Source: Apodospora peruviana (Eukaryota; Ascomycota; Sordariomycetes; Sordariales; Lasiosphaeriaceae). From it: a stretch of DNA of 64,000 bases. Below the pieces are notes generated by a model. It was not told the origin of the DNA. It did not search any database and saw only the letters and a list, made by a program, of their open reading frames with translations. Positions 9,966 through 20,880 of this stretch are shown piece by piece. A program made the position numbers and the translations under genes. The stretch is from contig JAUEDM010000002.1 in the NCBI GenBank assembly GCA_033439685.1, forward strand, positions 682,001-746,000, read 5' to 3'. The stretch's first letter is position 1; every line of letters starts with the position of its first letter.

Positions 9966-12055
9966 ATGGCCACAAATACGCCCAAAAGGAAATCCCGTAC
10001 GGGCCAAGTTGATAGGATCACGAAGACCAGGGCAAGTTCTACTGATATCAGGCAACATGAGATTGCTGACTTTGTGATATAGGGCAATTGTGAAATCTGT
10101 CAGAAGATCTTGAAGGTTTTCCACGGAACCGTTCTAGGATATCATGCTGGTTTGGGATCATACGAGGATGTGATACTATCCTCCCAATGTGTCCATCACA
10201 AGGCATTCATAATTTCTGTCTTGGGTTCATCTGGGCCGATTTGCCAACGGTTTCCTGCAACCGTATTTGATGGTGTCCAGCCAACATGGTTGGTTGATAC
10301 TTGGCTGGAATGTCTGACACGACCGTCACAAGGAGAACCATCACAAGGAGATTCGTATGTTGCCCTGAGCTATGTATGGGGCGACGCGCACATGTTCAAG
10401 TCTCTACGGACGAACGTCGACTCTCTTGGTACACCCGATGCCCTATCGGTAAAGAACGGCGAAGTTTCCATTCCAGCGACTATTCGAGATGCCATGAGCT
10501 GGGTTCAAGCCCTCGGCGAGAGGTTTCTATGGGTTGACTCACTCTGTATAGTCCAGGACGCCGCCGAGCAAAAGTACTCAGAACTCGCCAATATGTCAGG
10601 AATCTATGCCAATGCATCCGTCACCATAATGGATGCCCAAGGCACCGACGTAAACTATGGGTTGAGGGGGCTCAGAGGGGTCTCTCAACCGCGAGCATAC
10701 AAGCAAAAGATTCACAAGTTTGGCCGGGCGCACATTTCCGAAGGGCCGTTTCTAATTCCTCCAGGCAACCATCAAACCATAGGACCTATTCTCAAGACGC
10801 AAGCTCATATTCGAGGCAGATTGCGTCGGTTGGGAGTGCTGGCTTGCTCATCTCTACGAAGAGGATGGACTGCTACCTCGAGTCTCCAATCTGAATCAAT
10901 TACAGATTCCCAACTACCGCCATGCTATCACTGCGAGACAGGACATGTTTTCCCGATCTATTCCGAATATCGATGGACTGGTGAATCTACTGAGATACTA
11001 TAACCAGCGCCGCTTCACTTTTTCGGAAGACGCTCTCAATGCCTTCGGCGGTATCGCCACCACGCTTCGCCCCTGCTTTCTGGGGCCCTTCATCGCAGGT
11101 CTCCCTGCTAGCTTCTTCGACATCGCATTTCTCTGGAGGGGTGCCGAGCCTCTATCACGGCGAGTTTCACTTCTCACCCAAAGTCAGGATTGCCTTCCAA
11201 GTTGGAGTTGGGCAGGGTGGTAAGGCAAGTTAGACCGAGATATGTGGACCGAGGCAGCAGAGTGAATGAAATACCCTCAACGTCGCATAGGTGGAGCCCG
11301 GGTTACTTCCATCTGCGAATGGAAGTACAGAATGACCGTAAAGGGACCGGAGGTACCCATACGCAACATGTGGCACGAGGGCAGGGAGAACTACCTTGCC
11401 ACCGACAGCCAGCAATCCCCCCCGGGATGGACTCGACATCACATCTCGGTCAGTAACTATAATTCATGGAACAAGTATTCTCTCTTCTGCAGCATCGAAC
11501 TTCTTGCACCAAATCCCCAGTGATTCTACAAACACGATTCCGAACCGACCAGCGAATTCTGGTATCCATGGCCAGTTGGAGATGTGCACGAGGCCATTCG
11601 TTTGACACTGACCATGGTCCTCGCCCCATTCATTTCCTGCACGACGAAGAGATGTTGGCTTTATCTTTGCCGGCGGGAAAAGACGAAGCGCTTTGCCGAG
11701 CTTCTCGACGCACGAGGAGAATTGGCAGGGGCTCTTCAACCGGACGAGGGTCTCCAGATTCTGGTGACCGGACTGAGTAAAAATTACATAACCAATGGAG
11801 CTTACAATCAGAGCACGATTGAGCTCGTTGAGGTCTTGCTCGGATACTTCCATAGGGGATATCGTGATCTTAACCTCGATTTTGAAGAGGTAGATCCGGA
11901 TGTCCAGTGAAAAGTTGGCAACTGGTATGAATACTGTAACGTACTATGGATCGAATGGGTTGACGGAGATTGTCTACCGGAAGGGTATTGGCAAGGTGTG
12001 GAAGCAGGCCTGGGAAGCGCAGCAGCGCGAGACGATAGATTTGACTTCGGGTTGA
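9966..12055 (+). pseudogene. HET-domain (heterokaryon incompatibility) protein, several stops
   Basis: The product belongs to the HET family, which triggers programmed cell death when incompatible hyphae fuse. Frame A starts MATNTPKRKSRTGQVDRIT and carries the HET signatures YVALSYVWGDA, SIPATIRDAMSWV and RFLWVDSLCIVQD, then SGIYANASVTIMDAQGTD. Around 10780 the sequence passes into frame B (LFSRRKLIFEADCVGWECW), which then covers FTFSEDALNAFGGIATTLRP, LPSWSWAGW and GKLDRDMWTEAAE. It ends with an EYCNVLWIEWV tail in yet another frame. Stops in otherwise conserved positions are TAG 10080, TAG 10780, TAA 11221, TGA 11263, TGA 11521 and TGA 11908. Most can be explained by C-to-T change (CAG, CAA, CGA). 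A few could be introns, but not all. This is a decayed allele or paralogue. Confidence 0.85.
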
Positions 12056-12229
12056 CGGAATATGCCTAGGAGCATAATACAACTACGAAAGGTAGCGGCG
12101 CCAAAGATCCCATTCAAACACTACCGATAGAATAATCTAACGGAACGATGTCCCTTTCTCCTTCGTATAATACGATCAAGGCACAGGTGCACCGCCGTCT
12201 CCTTCAAACCGAACTTCCCTATCCCAGGC

Positions 12230-13784
12230 TTAGATCAGCGATAAATCACCATATAAAGTCATGACATCTGCAATTCCCGCGCACCCCTCATCATCCGGGG
12301 CCCTTGAACTCAAGAGCTCAACCATAGACTCCAAGCCCATACCATCAGCCAGCTTCATCGCCCTGACCCGCCCGCCTTCCGACCCGACACCCAAGTCGAG
12401 CAACAACTCCACCATGGCGGTATGCTCCAGCTTCACAGCACACCTCAGGGTATGGTTATCGCCACCCTTCGGCTGGTCGATAACAGGTCTATACCCCCCG
12501 TCCAGCAGCTTCCGCAGCATCACCATGCTGCCCGCCCTGGCCGCGGCCGTGAGCGTCGTGCCGAGCCGGTACGCGCCGCGCTCGTTAGGGTCGGCGTGGT
12601 ATTTCTGGAGAAGCAGGTCGACCACGTCGTCGTTGCATGCCCTGACCGCGTGCGCGAGCGGCGTGCCCCCCGCCGTTCTGGTATCCGACGGGTCGGCCCC
12701 GACTTCTTCTATCAGAAAACGCACCATAGGGATGTCGCCCACCCCCGCCATTGTCGCGAGGTGCATTGAGCTCATGTAGCCAAACGGACTCAGCAGGCTT
12801 TGTAAGTATCGGTAGACCTCGGGCGATCTGGCTCGCCACGTGGCCCAGAGCATGTAGACTGACAGGTGGGTGGAACCGGGAAGAGATCTGGGGCTGTGGC
12901 CTAGTATTGTGGTGTCGTCGTCTCCGTTCTCGGGGTTGATGATGCGTGAGGGCGGATACAGGCACAGCCGGACCATATCCATGTCTCCGCGGCTTGCTGC
13001 GCCGGTGAGCGAACCCGGTCCGAGCTTGGAGCGCCAGGCAGACGGGATGTAAGGGTCAAACTGCTCGAACTGTGGCAGATGCTCCTGCAGGAGCTGGAGC
13101 ATGTCGGCCTGCCCGGTGCGGGCGGCGATGTACATTGGGGACGGGAACAGGTCGTCGTCCTGCGTGGGCTCGGGAGCCCCGGGCTGGGCGAGGAGGTCCC
13201 TGACCAGAGGGGCATATCCCAAGTAGGTCGCTGCGGAGAGGGTGCTGAGACCTAGGTTGCGCGGTCCGTCTTTGCGGACGCCGTTCCATCCTTGCCATGT
13301 GTTTCCGCCGATCATGGGACATTCCAGAGCGAGCCAGCAGAGTTTGTCAAGGACTTCATCCCAGTCTTGTGTCTTTTCCTGGCGATTATTGGTGTTCTGC
13401 CACTGGACGAGAGCGTCGACTACGCTCCGTATCTCGACGTAGCAAGGGACCGACGAGTCGGTCTTGTCGCGACACCGGAAGACGAGGTAGTCGTGCCAGA
13501 GCGTGTCGGCGCCGTGGTGCCTGCGCTCGTTCCAGCTCCTGAATGCGTGGCCCCATTTGACGTCGTCCAGCACCTTGGTGTGGAAAAGTATCCGTCCAAC
13601 GGCGGCTTGGAATGATTCTGTCAGGCAGTAAGACGTTAGTTGTGACTTGGGCAAATAGAAGAGGATGGTTGTGTGGCCTACTGCAGACAAGCTTCAATCG
13701 CAAAGCCCTTGGAAGACCGCGAACAACGATGCTGTGGTGGAGGATAAGGTCTAGCAGTTCTAGGGGTAGATCAAAGATATGCAT
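12230..13784 (-). CDS. F-box and ankyrin-repeat protein
   Basis: Two exons (13784-13682 and 13617-12230) joined over a 64-bp intron (13618-13681, GTAGGC...GACAG) encode 496 residues. The first exon gives the F-box-like start MHIFDLPLELLDLILHHSIV, and the junction reads LKLVC|KSFQAAVGRILF in frame. Exon 2 contains degenerate ankyrin units: LSTLSAATYLGYAPLVRDLL, PMYIAARTGQADMLQLLQEH, MHLATMAGVGDIPMVRFLIE, TPLAHAVRACNDDVVDLLLQ, TTLTAAARAGSMVMLRKLLD and HTLRCAVKLEHTAMVELLLD. Such proteins usually bind partners, the F-box possibly linking them to an SCF ubiquitin ligase. The start at 13784 was chosen because the F-box motif begins there. An upstream in-frame ATG (13967) would add an unrelated Pro/Ser-rich tail. 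No defect is visible. Confidence 0.85.
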
Positions 13785-14386
13785 GGTTGGAATGATGACG
13801 GGACATAGTTGACTGCGGGAGTGAGAGTGAGAAGGATCAAGAAGGTTGAGGTGGGCCTGTAGATGTATTATAGGGACAGATAAGGGGTGTGGGGGTTGCT
13901 TACGTACGGAGCTCCTATTCATAGGATTCATAGGGGGTGGGGTGTTTGAAGCATCAGGAGCTGCCAAGCGGCGCGGTCAAACTGGGCGGCGTAGGGGGGT
14001 GTCACTATGCCACGGCTCGCTGGCGAGGTGTATGAACGCGTATGATTATTTTGGGCACAATGTATTCCGAGAACCGAGACAATTGGGTCTTCATCATTCC
14101 TCAGAGTCTCCAAATCATAGTATCTGAGAAATCCTTGGCGAGGAGACGCAATGAATGTAAGTGAGGATACGAAGGCCCGGGTACTGGGTTTTGAAGAGTG
14201 GAAGCTATAACAATCTAGTAAACAAAAAACACCAACACAAACCAAAACCAAAACTAAATGAACAAAGCCAATAAGATGCAAAAACAGTCTATACCAACGC
14301 CATCCATATGCCATGATAGTCCCGCTTTATCCATAAATATCGTTTTCCCACGATCCTAATCAAGCCGCCAATGTGCGTGCTTTACT
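13785..14386. other. Intergenic
   Basis: Upstream region of the F-box/ankyrin gene and downstream region of the Gly-rich secreted protein. Nothing else recognised. Confidence 0.5.
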
Positions 14387-15521
14387 TTAAAGGGGTCCGA
14401 AGAACAGCGTAAGGCCGGGGTCCTCGTCCAGGTCCGACTTGTCCTGGACCTGGATGCTCGTGACCTGCTTCCCGGTCGGCGACTGCTCAACCAGCTTCAC
14501 GCCGCTCTTGCCGAGAGGAGTCGTGGTCAAGATTGCGTCGAAGTCGGCTTTGTCGGCGTCCACACCCCTCGTGAGCGTAAACTCTTCCACTCCTCTCGCC
14601 TTGATCATCGCCTCGAGGACCGGCTTGGTGATCGCCTCCTCGGCGTTGGGGTAGCTGAGCGAGTTGAGATCCTTGGGGTCGAGCCCGGCCTCGTGCTTGA
14701 ACGCTGAAATCTCGACCTCCCAGGCGCGGGCGCGATCGACAGTCTTGTCGTTATCGAACCGCAAATCATCGGCGATGATGTCCTTTTGGTTCTTGTCGAT
14801 GCGGATCGAGGCGACATCCACGCCATCCCCGTTCGTCACCCTGAATTCGGGCGTGCTGTCGTCGCCGGGCTGCCTGTTGAATATGTAGCCTCGGGCCTTG
14901 ACGTCGCGGACTGCATTGTTCTCTAGGGTGGCCTATATACATAGCCGTCTCTGGTCAGTTCCTTTTTCTTTTGCGCGAGAGGGATAGATAACTTACGGCT
15001 AGACTCTCGCCAGCAAAGACCTCGTCGATTTCGTTAGGATTAGCAGACAACGGGCCCGGACCTGTCTTGGCGTCCTTAGCTGGCGGGGGGGACTCTCCTC
15101 CCGAAGACTCCGACAGAGGCCGCTTTCCGGTGTTGGTGGGGGCACCGAATGCATCTAGCTGACCTGTGGGCGGGGTCCGGGGGGTCCCTTCTGGAACACC
15201 GGCGCCGGCGCCAACACGTCCCGCTCCGGCTCCGCCCGCGCCAACGCCCGCGCCGAATCTTCCTGCTCCTCCTACTCCTCCCGCAGCACCGCCGGCCCCA
15301 CCGGCCGCGCCAGCGCCACCAGGGACGACAGGCTTGGGGAGGGATGGAGGTGGAACTGGGGCTCGCTTGTAGGCAGCGTTGATACCGCCACCGCTAGCTG
15401 CAAGGTCGCGGTTGCAGTCGGCAGCATCGTCACACCGAAGCGGGATGGTTCGTCCCAGCGAGAACTGGGGAGTGCTGCTCAGCAGCACGATCAACAAGCT
15501 TGAGATGGCTGAGACCTTCAT
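14387..15521 (-). CDS. Secreted Gly/Pro-rich protein of unknown function
   Basis: Exons 15521-14997 and 14932-14387 join over a 64-bp intron (14933-14996, GTAAGT...TATATAG) to give 356 residues. Residues 1-23 (MKVSAISSLLIVLLSSTPQF...) form a signal peptide. Residues about 50-110 are a low-complexity Gly/Ala/Val tract (GGAGAAGGAGGAAGG type), a likely disordered linker. Residues 110-175 are Pro/Ser/Thr-rich. The second exon is a compact polar domain (residues 176-356) without cysteines, containing RQPGDDSTPEFRVTNGDGVD and ending in LFFGPL. I do not recognise a family. Length, signal peptide and domain layout suggest an extracellular or cell-wall protein. Confidence 0.75.
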
Positions 15522-17241
15522 CTTGGCTCCGGTATTGGATCGTCGTCGCGCTTGTTGTTATGGTGGAAGTGATCGAAGGATGGCAGACGTAGAATGTAGG
15601 AGTGCCGCCTTGACTGTAAAGGTTTTTGCAAAAAGATAGAAGCTTAATGTGTTGTTGAATAGAGTAAAGCGTTGCTGTCAAGAGAGAAGTGTTGTTGAGA
15701 AGAGTCAAGTGTTTCTGTGAAAGTAGATGTTTGATGTGTGTTATGAGAAAACGATCGATGGACCGTCGTTGGGTTCATGTTGGTTATATACGTATGAGAG
15801 GGCGGTATTCAGAGCACCACTTGAGTATCTTGGTACCCAAAATAGTAAGATATTCAGGCCATCAACATCAAAGTTGACGATGTAAGCGTGAAGCTCGGGT
15901 GCCATGTTTCTGCGGCTCTGAAGGTCCGGGTCACTGCCACACCGACGGGGCACGGAGATCGTCCCATGCAAAAGTCTATGGTTAGCATCTTGGGTGATGA
16001 AAATAGTCAAGGCCATAACATGAAGTCAACAGTATCCGCGTGAAGCTCGCGTTCCATGTTTCTAGAAGAAGAACGCATGCGATGCGGCTCTGAAGATCTG
16101 GGGTCACTGTGACACCGACCCGGCGGGCATGGAGATCACCCATCCGTAGATCCATGGTTAGAATACCGCAACCCACAGGCTGGGACGGTTGCCGATCGGT
16201 CGATCTATGGTTGGAATACATCCGGTGGCACCGCTGTTTCGTGTTTCATAGCCATGTGAATTCAAGAGTTCAAGAGGGCTGGCCGGGATATGATTACTGA
16301 TCACTGATCAGTAAACAGGCTTGGCTGTGCAGCTGGCATGTCGGGAGCAAACGAACTGCCGGCGGCGTCGGCACATCATCCCGGGGTAAAGGATCGAGGA
16401 GACCAGATCGAGGAGCCCAGATGGTACGTGTTTGAAAAGAATTACCATCTCATTTCGCCATCGGAAGAGGGGAAGATGTGTGTTTCAGGAGGTGAAAATA
16501 AAACAACAGTGTTTTCCGTGTATAGATCATCGCAAGTTGACCTTCCCAAGTTGACCTGCCGAACCACAGTGAACAGGGGGGATGGAGGCGGGCGTATCTG
16601 TTCGGTCTGGTCCCATCTTATTCTTCTCCACAATACACCTCTAGAAGTAGAACTGTCTTATGTTCAGTCATGATCCGTTATATTTAGTGGTGGAGTTTCA
16701 TGGCAGACAAGTAGTCCGAGCAGAATGCGACAACCGAGACTCCTCTGATTTAGCTTTTTCCGATATGATTTTATGTAAAGCAAACACGAGTGGTCCCCAC
16801 TGCCAAGGTGGCACAACTCCTACACCTAGACCTAACATTCAAACATCCAGAATTATCTGGTACCGGTTAATTTGCCGCCGAAGGTCGAAGGACGCAACGA
16901 CCTACTACCCGGCTTACCCGACTCTGGGTCTCGTGGAGATTTCTCAGGAGGACACAAGCCACTCCCAATTAGGTGACTTCCACGGCAACGGTTGAGCCGC
17001 AACCCTATCTTACGACCAGCCGGACATCAGATGTCATAGAAAAGTGGAAAAGTGGAGATACAATGCGGTTCATGTTGCTTCACGACCTCAGTCTTCAACT
17101 TTCATAAAAGGGGAGGGACCGGAGCGCCTATTCACTTTCCGTGTTCCATTCTATTCATCATTCATAACAACCAATCTACTTTTCCATCATCATAATAGAC
17201 AATTTCCTTTCTGTTTTCTCAGAAGTTGCTTACTTCCCATC
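15522..17241. repeat. Intergenic with degenerate ~150-170 bp repeats
   Basis: Between about 15870 and 16230 a unit recurs two to three times with much divergence. The shared blocks are GTGAAGCTCGSGTKCCATGT, GCGGCTCTGAAGRTC, GGGTCACTGYSACACCGAC and CTATGGTTRGMAT. A palindromic TGATCACTGATCA-type stretch follows near 16300. The remaining sequence to 17240 shows no gene; it likely holds the promoter of the next gene. Confidence 0.5.
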
Positions 17242-17250
17242 TATATAAAA
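17242..17250 (+). promoter_or_regulatory. TATA-like element (TATATAAAA)
   Basis: This lies about 100 bp upstream of the start codon at 17346, in a pyrimidine-rich leader (CT-rich 17255-17335) typical of well-expressed fungal genes. Confidence 0.5.
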
Positions 17251-17345
17251 AGCTTTTGTCTCAGCCTGTTTCCTCTCATCTCATCTCTTTCACGGTGTCC
17301 ATTTTCTTCTCTACTCTTCAGATTCCTTTTCCTGATCAAGGCAAA

Positions 17346-18671
17346 ATGTCCGCCGCTACAATCAATTTTGTCGCAATCGCCGCCGGCGGCCTGCTGGCGG
17401 TTCCTTCGTTACTGAACCTTTTCAACAAGCCGAACACACCAGCCAACACGATCGTCGTGACCGTCGGTTTCGGCGACGTCAACAGCTCGGAACCCGTGCC
17501 CCAGGGAAAAGACCTCAAGGGCCCGGCGCCGCGGGTCAGCCTCTACGACATCAACGGGCGCGAGATCGGCGCCGGCTTCGAGGACAAGCAGGTCCTCGAG
17601 GGCGGCGCGATCGAGATCAAGATGACGGGCGGCGCCGGGACCGAAGCCTCGCGCGTGCCGGCCTACATCAGCATGTCGGCGGTCGGCCTCGACGACCCCA
17701 TCTGCGTGTCCTGGCTGACGACCACCTCTTCGTCGTCGAGCAACGGCGACTTCCGCAGCTGGAACGCCGCCACCGCCAGAGCCTGCAACATACCCTGGTA
17801 CCCGAGCGTCGCGCCCTTCGGCGGCGTGGGCGACCTCTTCCAGCCACCGTGCGTCTGGCTGTCTCCCTCCGGCGCCGATGGGTTTCCAGTCGGCATGAGC
17901 GCCCGCTTGACCGACTTTTTCTTCCCTGGCGCCTCCGAGTCGGCGGTCAACAAGTCAATGCAGTGGAACCTGCACCCGGACACGCTGTGCAATGCGCCCG
18001 CGAGGCAGCAGTTCTACAAGAACATGGGCTTGTGTATCCCGTACTATCCCTCGGGTGACCCCGTCATCAACCAGAAGGACCCCGAGACCGGGTTCGATCT
18101 CGATTTCGACAAGATCAAGAACGGCCACACCAAGGACTGTGATGTGGCGGGCGTCCCGTTCAACAATGTCGATCTCGGTGCGGGTGTGCCGGACCCGAAG
18201 CTTGCTGAACTGGAATCGATTATCGCGACTGCTTCTCTGCAGAGCACTGTCGTCGTGGGGCTTGGCAAGCGTCGAGCGACTGCTACCGCTACCGCTACCG
18301 CTGAGCCGACCGCCCTTGTCACCGAGCTCGCAAAGATGGCCGAGCAAAAGAAGGAGTCTGGGTTGAATAAGAGGTGCCGGGAGAACCACCTCGTCATCAC
18401 CGAGTCCGAGGCTCACAGCGCCAAAGACTTGTGCGCCAGCGAGTCGTCCTGGGGTCCCGATATGGCTTCCGTCAACGACGGCTCCTACTGCGACATGTGC
18501 GAACGCAAGGTTTACCCTATCTGCGCGGCTTCTAAGGAGAGGAGAATGACTGTTGGACATACTTGCTTTGACTTGAAGATGAAGCAGCTGCGTGTGATTG
18601 GAAAGGTGTCTCGGAGCGAGCGCGATGCTGTTCCGGTTAAGGCGTACCAGGTTGTTAAGCATTGGAAATAG
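17346..18671 (+). CDS. Conserved-looking hypothetical protein with N-terminal hydrophobic segment
   Basis: Single exon, 441 residues. The ATG at 17346 has a good context (CAAAATG) and gives MSAATINFVAIAAGGLLAVP, a hydrophobic segment that could be a signal peptide or membrane anchor. The middle (residues about 100-260) contains paired cysteines (DDPICVSWL, ARACNIPWYPS, FQPPCVWLSPSG, HPDTLCNAPA, NMGLCIPYYPS), consistent with an extracellular disulfide-bonded fold. A low-complexity ATATATATAEPTA step (about 316-330) separates it from a C-terminal Cys-rich part (KRCRENHLVITES, DLCASESSWGPDMA, YCDMCERKVYPICA, GHTCFDLKM). The codon third positions are strongly G/C, as in the GH7 and CE15 genes. 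I do not recognise a family name; no catalytic motif is visible. Confidence 0.8.
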   Translation: MSAATINFVAIAAGGLLAVPSLLNLFNKPNTPANTIVVTVGFGDVNSSEPVPQGKDLKGPAPRVSLYDINGREIGAGFEDKQVLEGGAIEIKMTGGAGTEASRVPAYISMSAVGLDDPICVSWLTTTSSSSSNGDFRSWNAATARACNIPWYPSVAPFGGVGDLFQPPCVWLSPSGADGFPVGMSARLTDFFFPGASESAVNKSMQWNLHPDTLCNAPARQQFYKNMGLCIPYYPSGDPVINQKDPETGFDLDFDKIKNGHTKDCDVAGVPFNNVDLGAGVPDPKLAELESIIATASLQSTVVVGLGKRRATATATATAEPTALVTELAKMAEQKKESGLNKRCRENHLVITESEAHSAKDLCASESSWGPDMASVNDGSYCDMCERKVYPICAASKERRMTVGHTCFDLKMKQLRVIGKVSRSERDAVPVKAYQVVKHWK

Positions 18672-19260
18672 GAACACCTTTGTTCGTTTTTAGCGTACTG
18701 TTAGCATTGTGGATGGCGTTTGGGTTAGAGCTGGGTTCCATAGTTTTGGTTGCATAGGTACAAGGAGTTTTGGCTGCATAATTTGGTTGTACTTTTGTTT
18801 TTATTTTTATTTTTATTTAATTTTTTTTAGAATTCAATCGATATACAGGTTTAAGCGGAAAGAGGTGCGCTTTATGTCTTTTTCTTTCGTGCCAGTTATG
18901 AATAGCTTCACCATGCTAAATCATGGAATCATCCATGCCACTAATTGGACCTTACTCCCAGGAATCCCTCAATGGTTAAGGTTTCGTCAACGCTTCAGGG
19001 GAATCTTCAACGGTCAGATAGTAATGCAATTCTCGCGGATCAGAACATGCAGATACGTGTACTTGTAAGAGATAGATATTTATGAACATTTTTGATGCTA
19101 TATACGTAACAAGCGCCATAAAGAAACGGATATGCTCTCTACTGCAGAATGATGATGATCTTACTATTTCCAAATTTTGCCTCAAGAAACTATGGACAGA
19201 GAGAGAAGCAAAAGCCAGTTACGACGTTGGGTCCAGCCATCATGTGCTGCCAACTTCATC
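18672..19260. other. Intergenic between convergent genes
   Basis: This is the 3' region shared by two convergent genes. It has a TTTTTATTTTTATTTTTATT stretch near 18800-18820. No gene recognised. Confidence 0.5.
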
Positions 19261-20028
19261 TTAGACGGTAACGGTCGAGCCGACGGGTCCGAAGCGGACG
19301 TTGGAGTAGATGACGCGTCTGTGATGATTAGTTTGGTTAGTATGATAGTATAGAGAGAAGAGAGGGAGAATAAAACATACGAGCTGCCAAAGTTGGCCTC
19401 GACTTCGGAGGGAACACCAGAGTCCTGAGCGCACGAGCCGCGGGCGGCGCCGGGCTGGCCCTCCTTCTCGGGCGGGTAGGTGGAGTCGAGCCAGAGCATG
19501 TTGGAGTAGTGGTCGTCCCAGATGGACATGACGAGCACCATGGGGACCGAGAGGGCAGTGTTGAGCTGGTCGAAGCCACCAACCTCGGCGAAGCGGTCGC
19601 GATCGCCAAAGGTGGCGAACTGGGACTTGCAGAACTCGGGCGTGATGGCGCTGCTGTCGGACGGGATGCCGTCGATCTGCGGTGCCGGGATCTCGATCTT
19701 CTTGCCGTTCTGGACGAAGAACTGGGTGAGCTTGTTCTTCTCGAAGCGGGTGACGACGGTGAACTTCTTGGACGTGTCGACCGTCTTGCCCTTGCCGTAG
19801 AAGTCGGGGTTGCCCATGCGGTACGGGTTGTAGTCACAGCCGTTGGCATCGCACTTGCCGGCGAAGCGGTCCTCCGAGTAGGTGCCGCCGCATGTGTTGG
19901 TCTCGCAGACGTGGTACTTGTTGTCCTCGCACGCGTGCGGCGTGAAGGCGAACGAGTGTGCGTTGGATTCCCTTTGAGGCGCTCAAAGTCAGATGTTTGG
20001 TTTTTTTTTTGTTTTTGTTTTTGTTTTT

Positions 20029-20080
<52 letters not shown>

Positions 20081-20880
20081 GGGGATGATCAATGGGACCA
20101 TGAAGGAGGTAGTAAACTTACCAGACGTCGATCTCGGCGCAGCAACCGCCGTAGGGACCGACTCCGGCGTTGGGGTCGTTGGACGACGGCTGCCAGCCCT
20201 CGACGTTGGCCTTGCCGCCGACAAACTTGAGATCTCTGGCGCATTGGGCATCGCAGTACTGTTTTCCCAGTTAGCCTGTTTCTTAGAAAAGATAGGTAGT
20301 TGATAAGACTCACCCCTGTGCCGTACTTGGCACCAGCCTTGTTGCTCGAGTACTTGGCCATGCCACCATCCTCGTCCATGGCGACAAAGTAGAGGGCGGC
20401 GTTGAGACCGCACTCGACGGTCGACAGGTCGACGTCAAAGGTGAACTCGTTGTTCATGAGGGTGAACATCTGGTACTTGGAGGCGCCATTCATGAGGTAG
20501 AAGCGCGAGCCGATGTTGGTGCCGTAGTCGTGCTTGGTCAGGAATTTGAGCGTCAGGGCGTCGCCGCTGGTTGAAGCACCGTAGGTCTTGCCGTACTCGG
20601 CGCCCTCGAGCGCGCACTTGGAGGCGCAGTCGGTGGCCGAGCTGCAGGCGTCGGTCCACTTGTTGCCGTCGTAGCAGTTCTTGATGTTGCCCGTGGTGTG
20701 CAGCCAGCGCCAGTTGGAGTCGATGACCACCTCGGCGCTGACGGCCGAGCACGAGCCCTTGCCGGTACACTTCTTCCACGTGAACTTGGGATGCGTCTCG
20801 GAAGTCTCCTTGCCGACCTGCTGGGCCACCGCAGTGCCCATCAACGCCAGACCGGCGAGATACTGGAGATAACCCTTCAT
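19261..20880 (-). CDS. GH7 cellobiohydrolase (CBH I type), no CBM
   Basis: This secreted enzyme cleaves cellobiose from cellulose chain ends with retention of configuration. Four exons (20880-20314, 20258-20122, 19971-19381, 19318-19261) keep frame over introns of 55, 150 and 62 bp and give 450 residues. Residues 1-18 are a signal peptide ending ...TAVAQQ. The catalytic motif CCAEIDVWESN supplies Glu231 (nucleophile), Asp233 and Glu236 (acid/base), all present. Other GH7 marks are IDSNWRWLHTT, LYFVAMDEDGGMAKY, KYGTGYCDAQCARDLKF, NPYRMGNPDFYGKG and SIWDDHYSNMLWLDSTYPPE. The protein ends at FGPVGSTVTV, without the linker and CBM1 some CBH I enzymes have. Sequence resembles Humicola/Myceliophthora CBH I. 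Intron 2 splits the catalytic motif between Trp235 and Glu236 and carries long homopolymers. Confidence 0.95.
20001..20084. repeat. Poly(T)/(GTTTTT)n followed by poly(G) inside GH7 intron 2
   Basis: On the plus strand T10, then GTTTTT steps, T30 (20030-20059) and G25 (20060-20084) follow each other. In the gene's orientation this is C25 A30 (CAAAAA)n. Splice sites GTAAGT and ...CTCAAAG remain intact on both sides, so the gene may still splice. Confidence 0.9.

Noticed and set aside
12261..12779. 172-codon plus-strand frame
   Set aside because: Antisense shadow of the ankyrin-repeat exon.
13386..13967. Upstream start (13967) for the F-box/ankyrin gene
   Set aside because: Adds a Pro/Ser-rich tail with no family character; the F-box motif begins exactly at 13784.
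19509..20303. 264-codon open frame on the plus strand
   Set aside because: Antisense shadow of the GH7 gene, running through its intron homopolymers; no domain.
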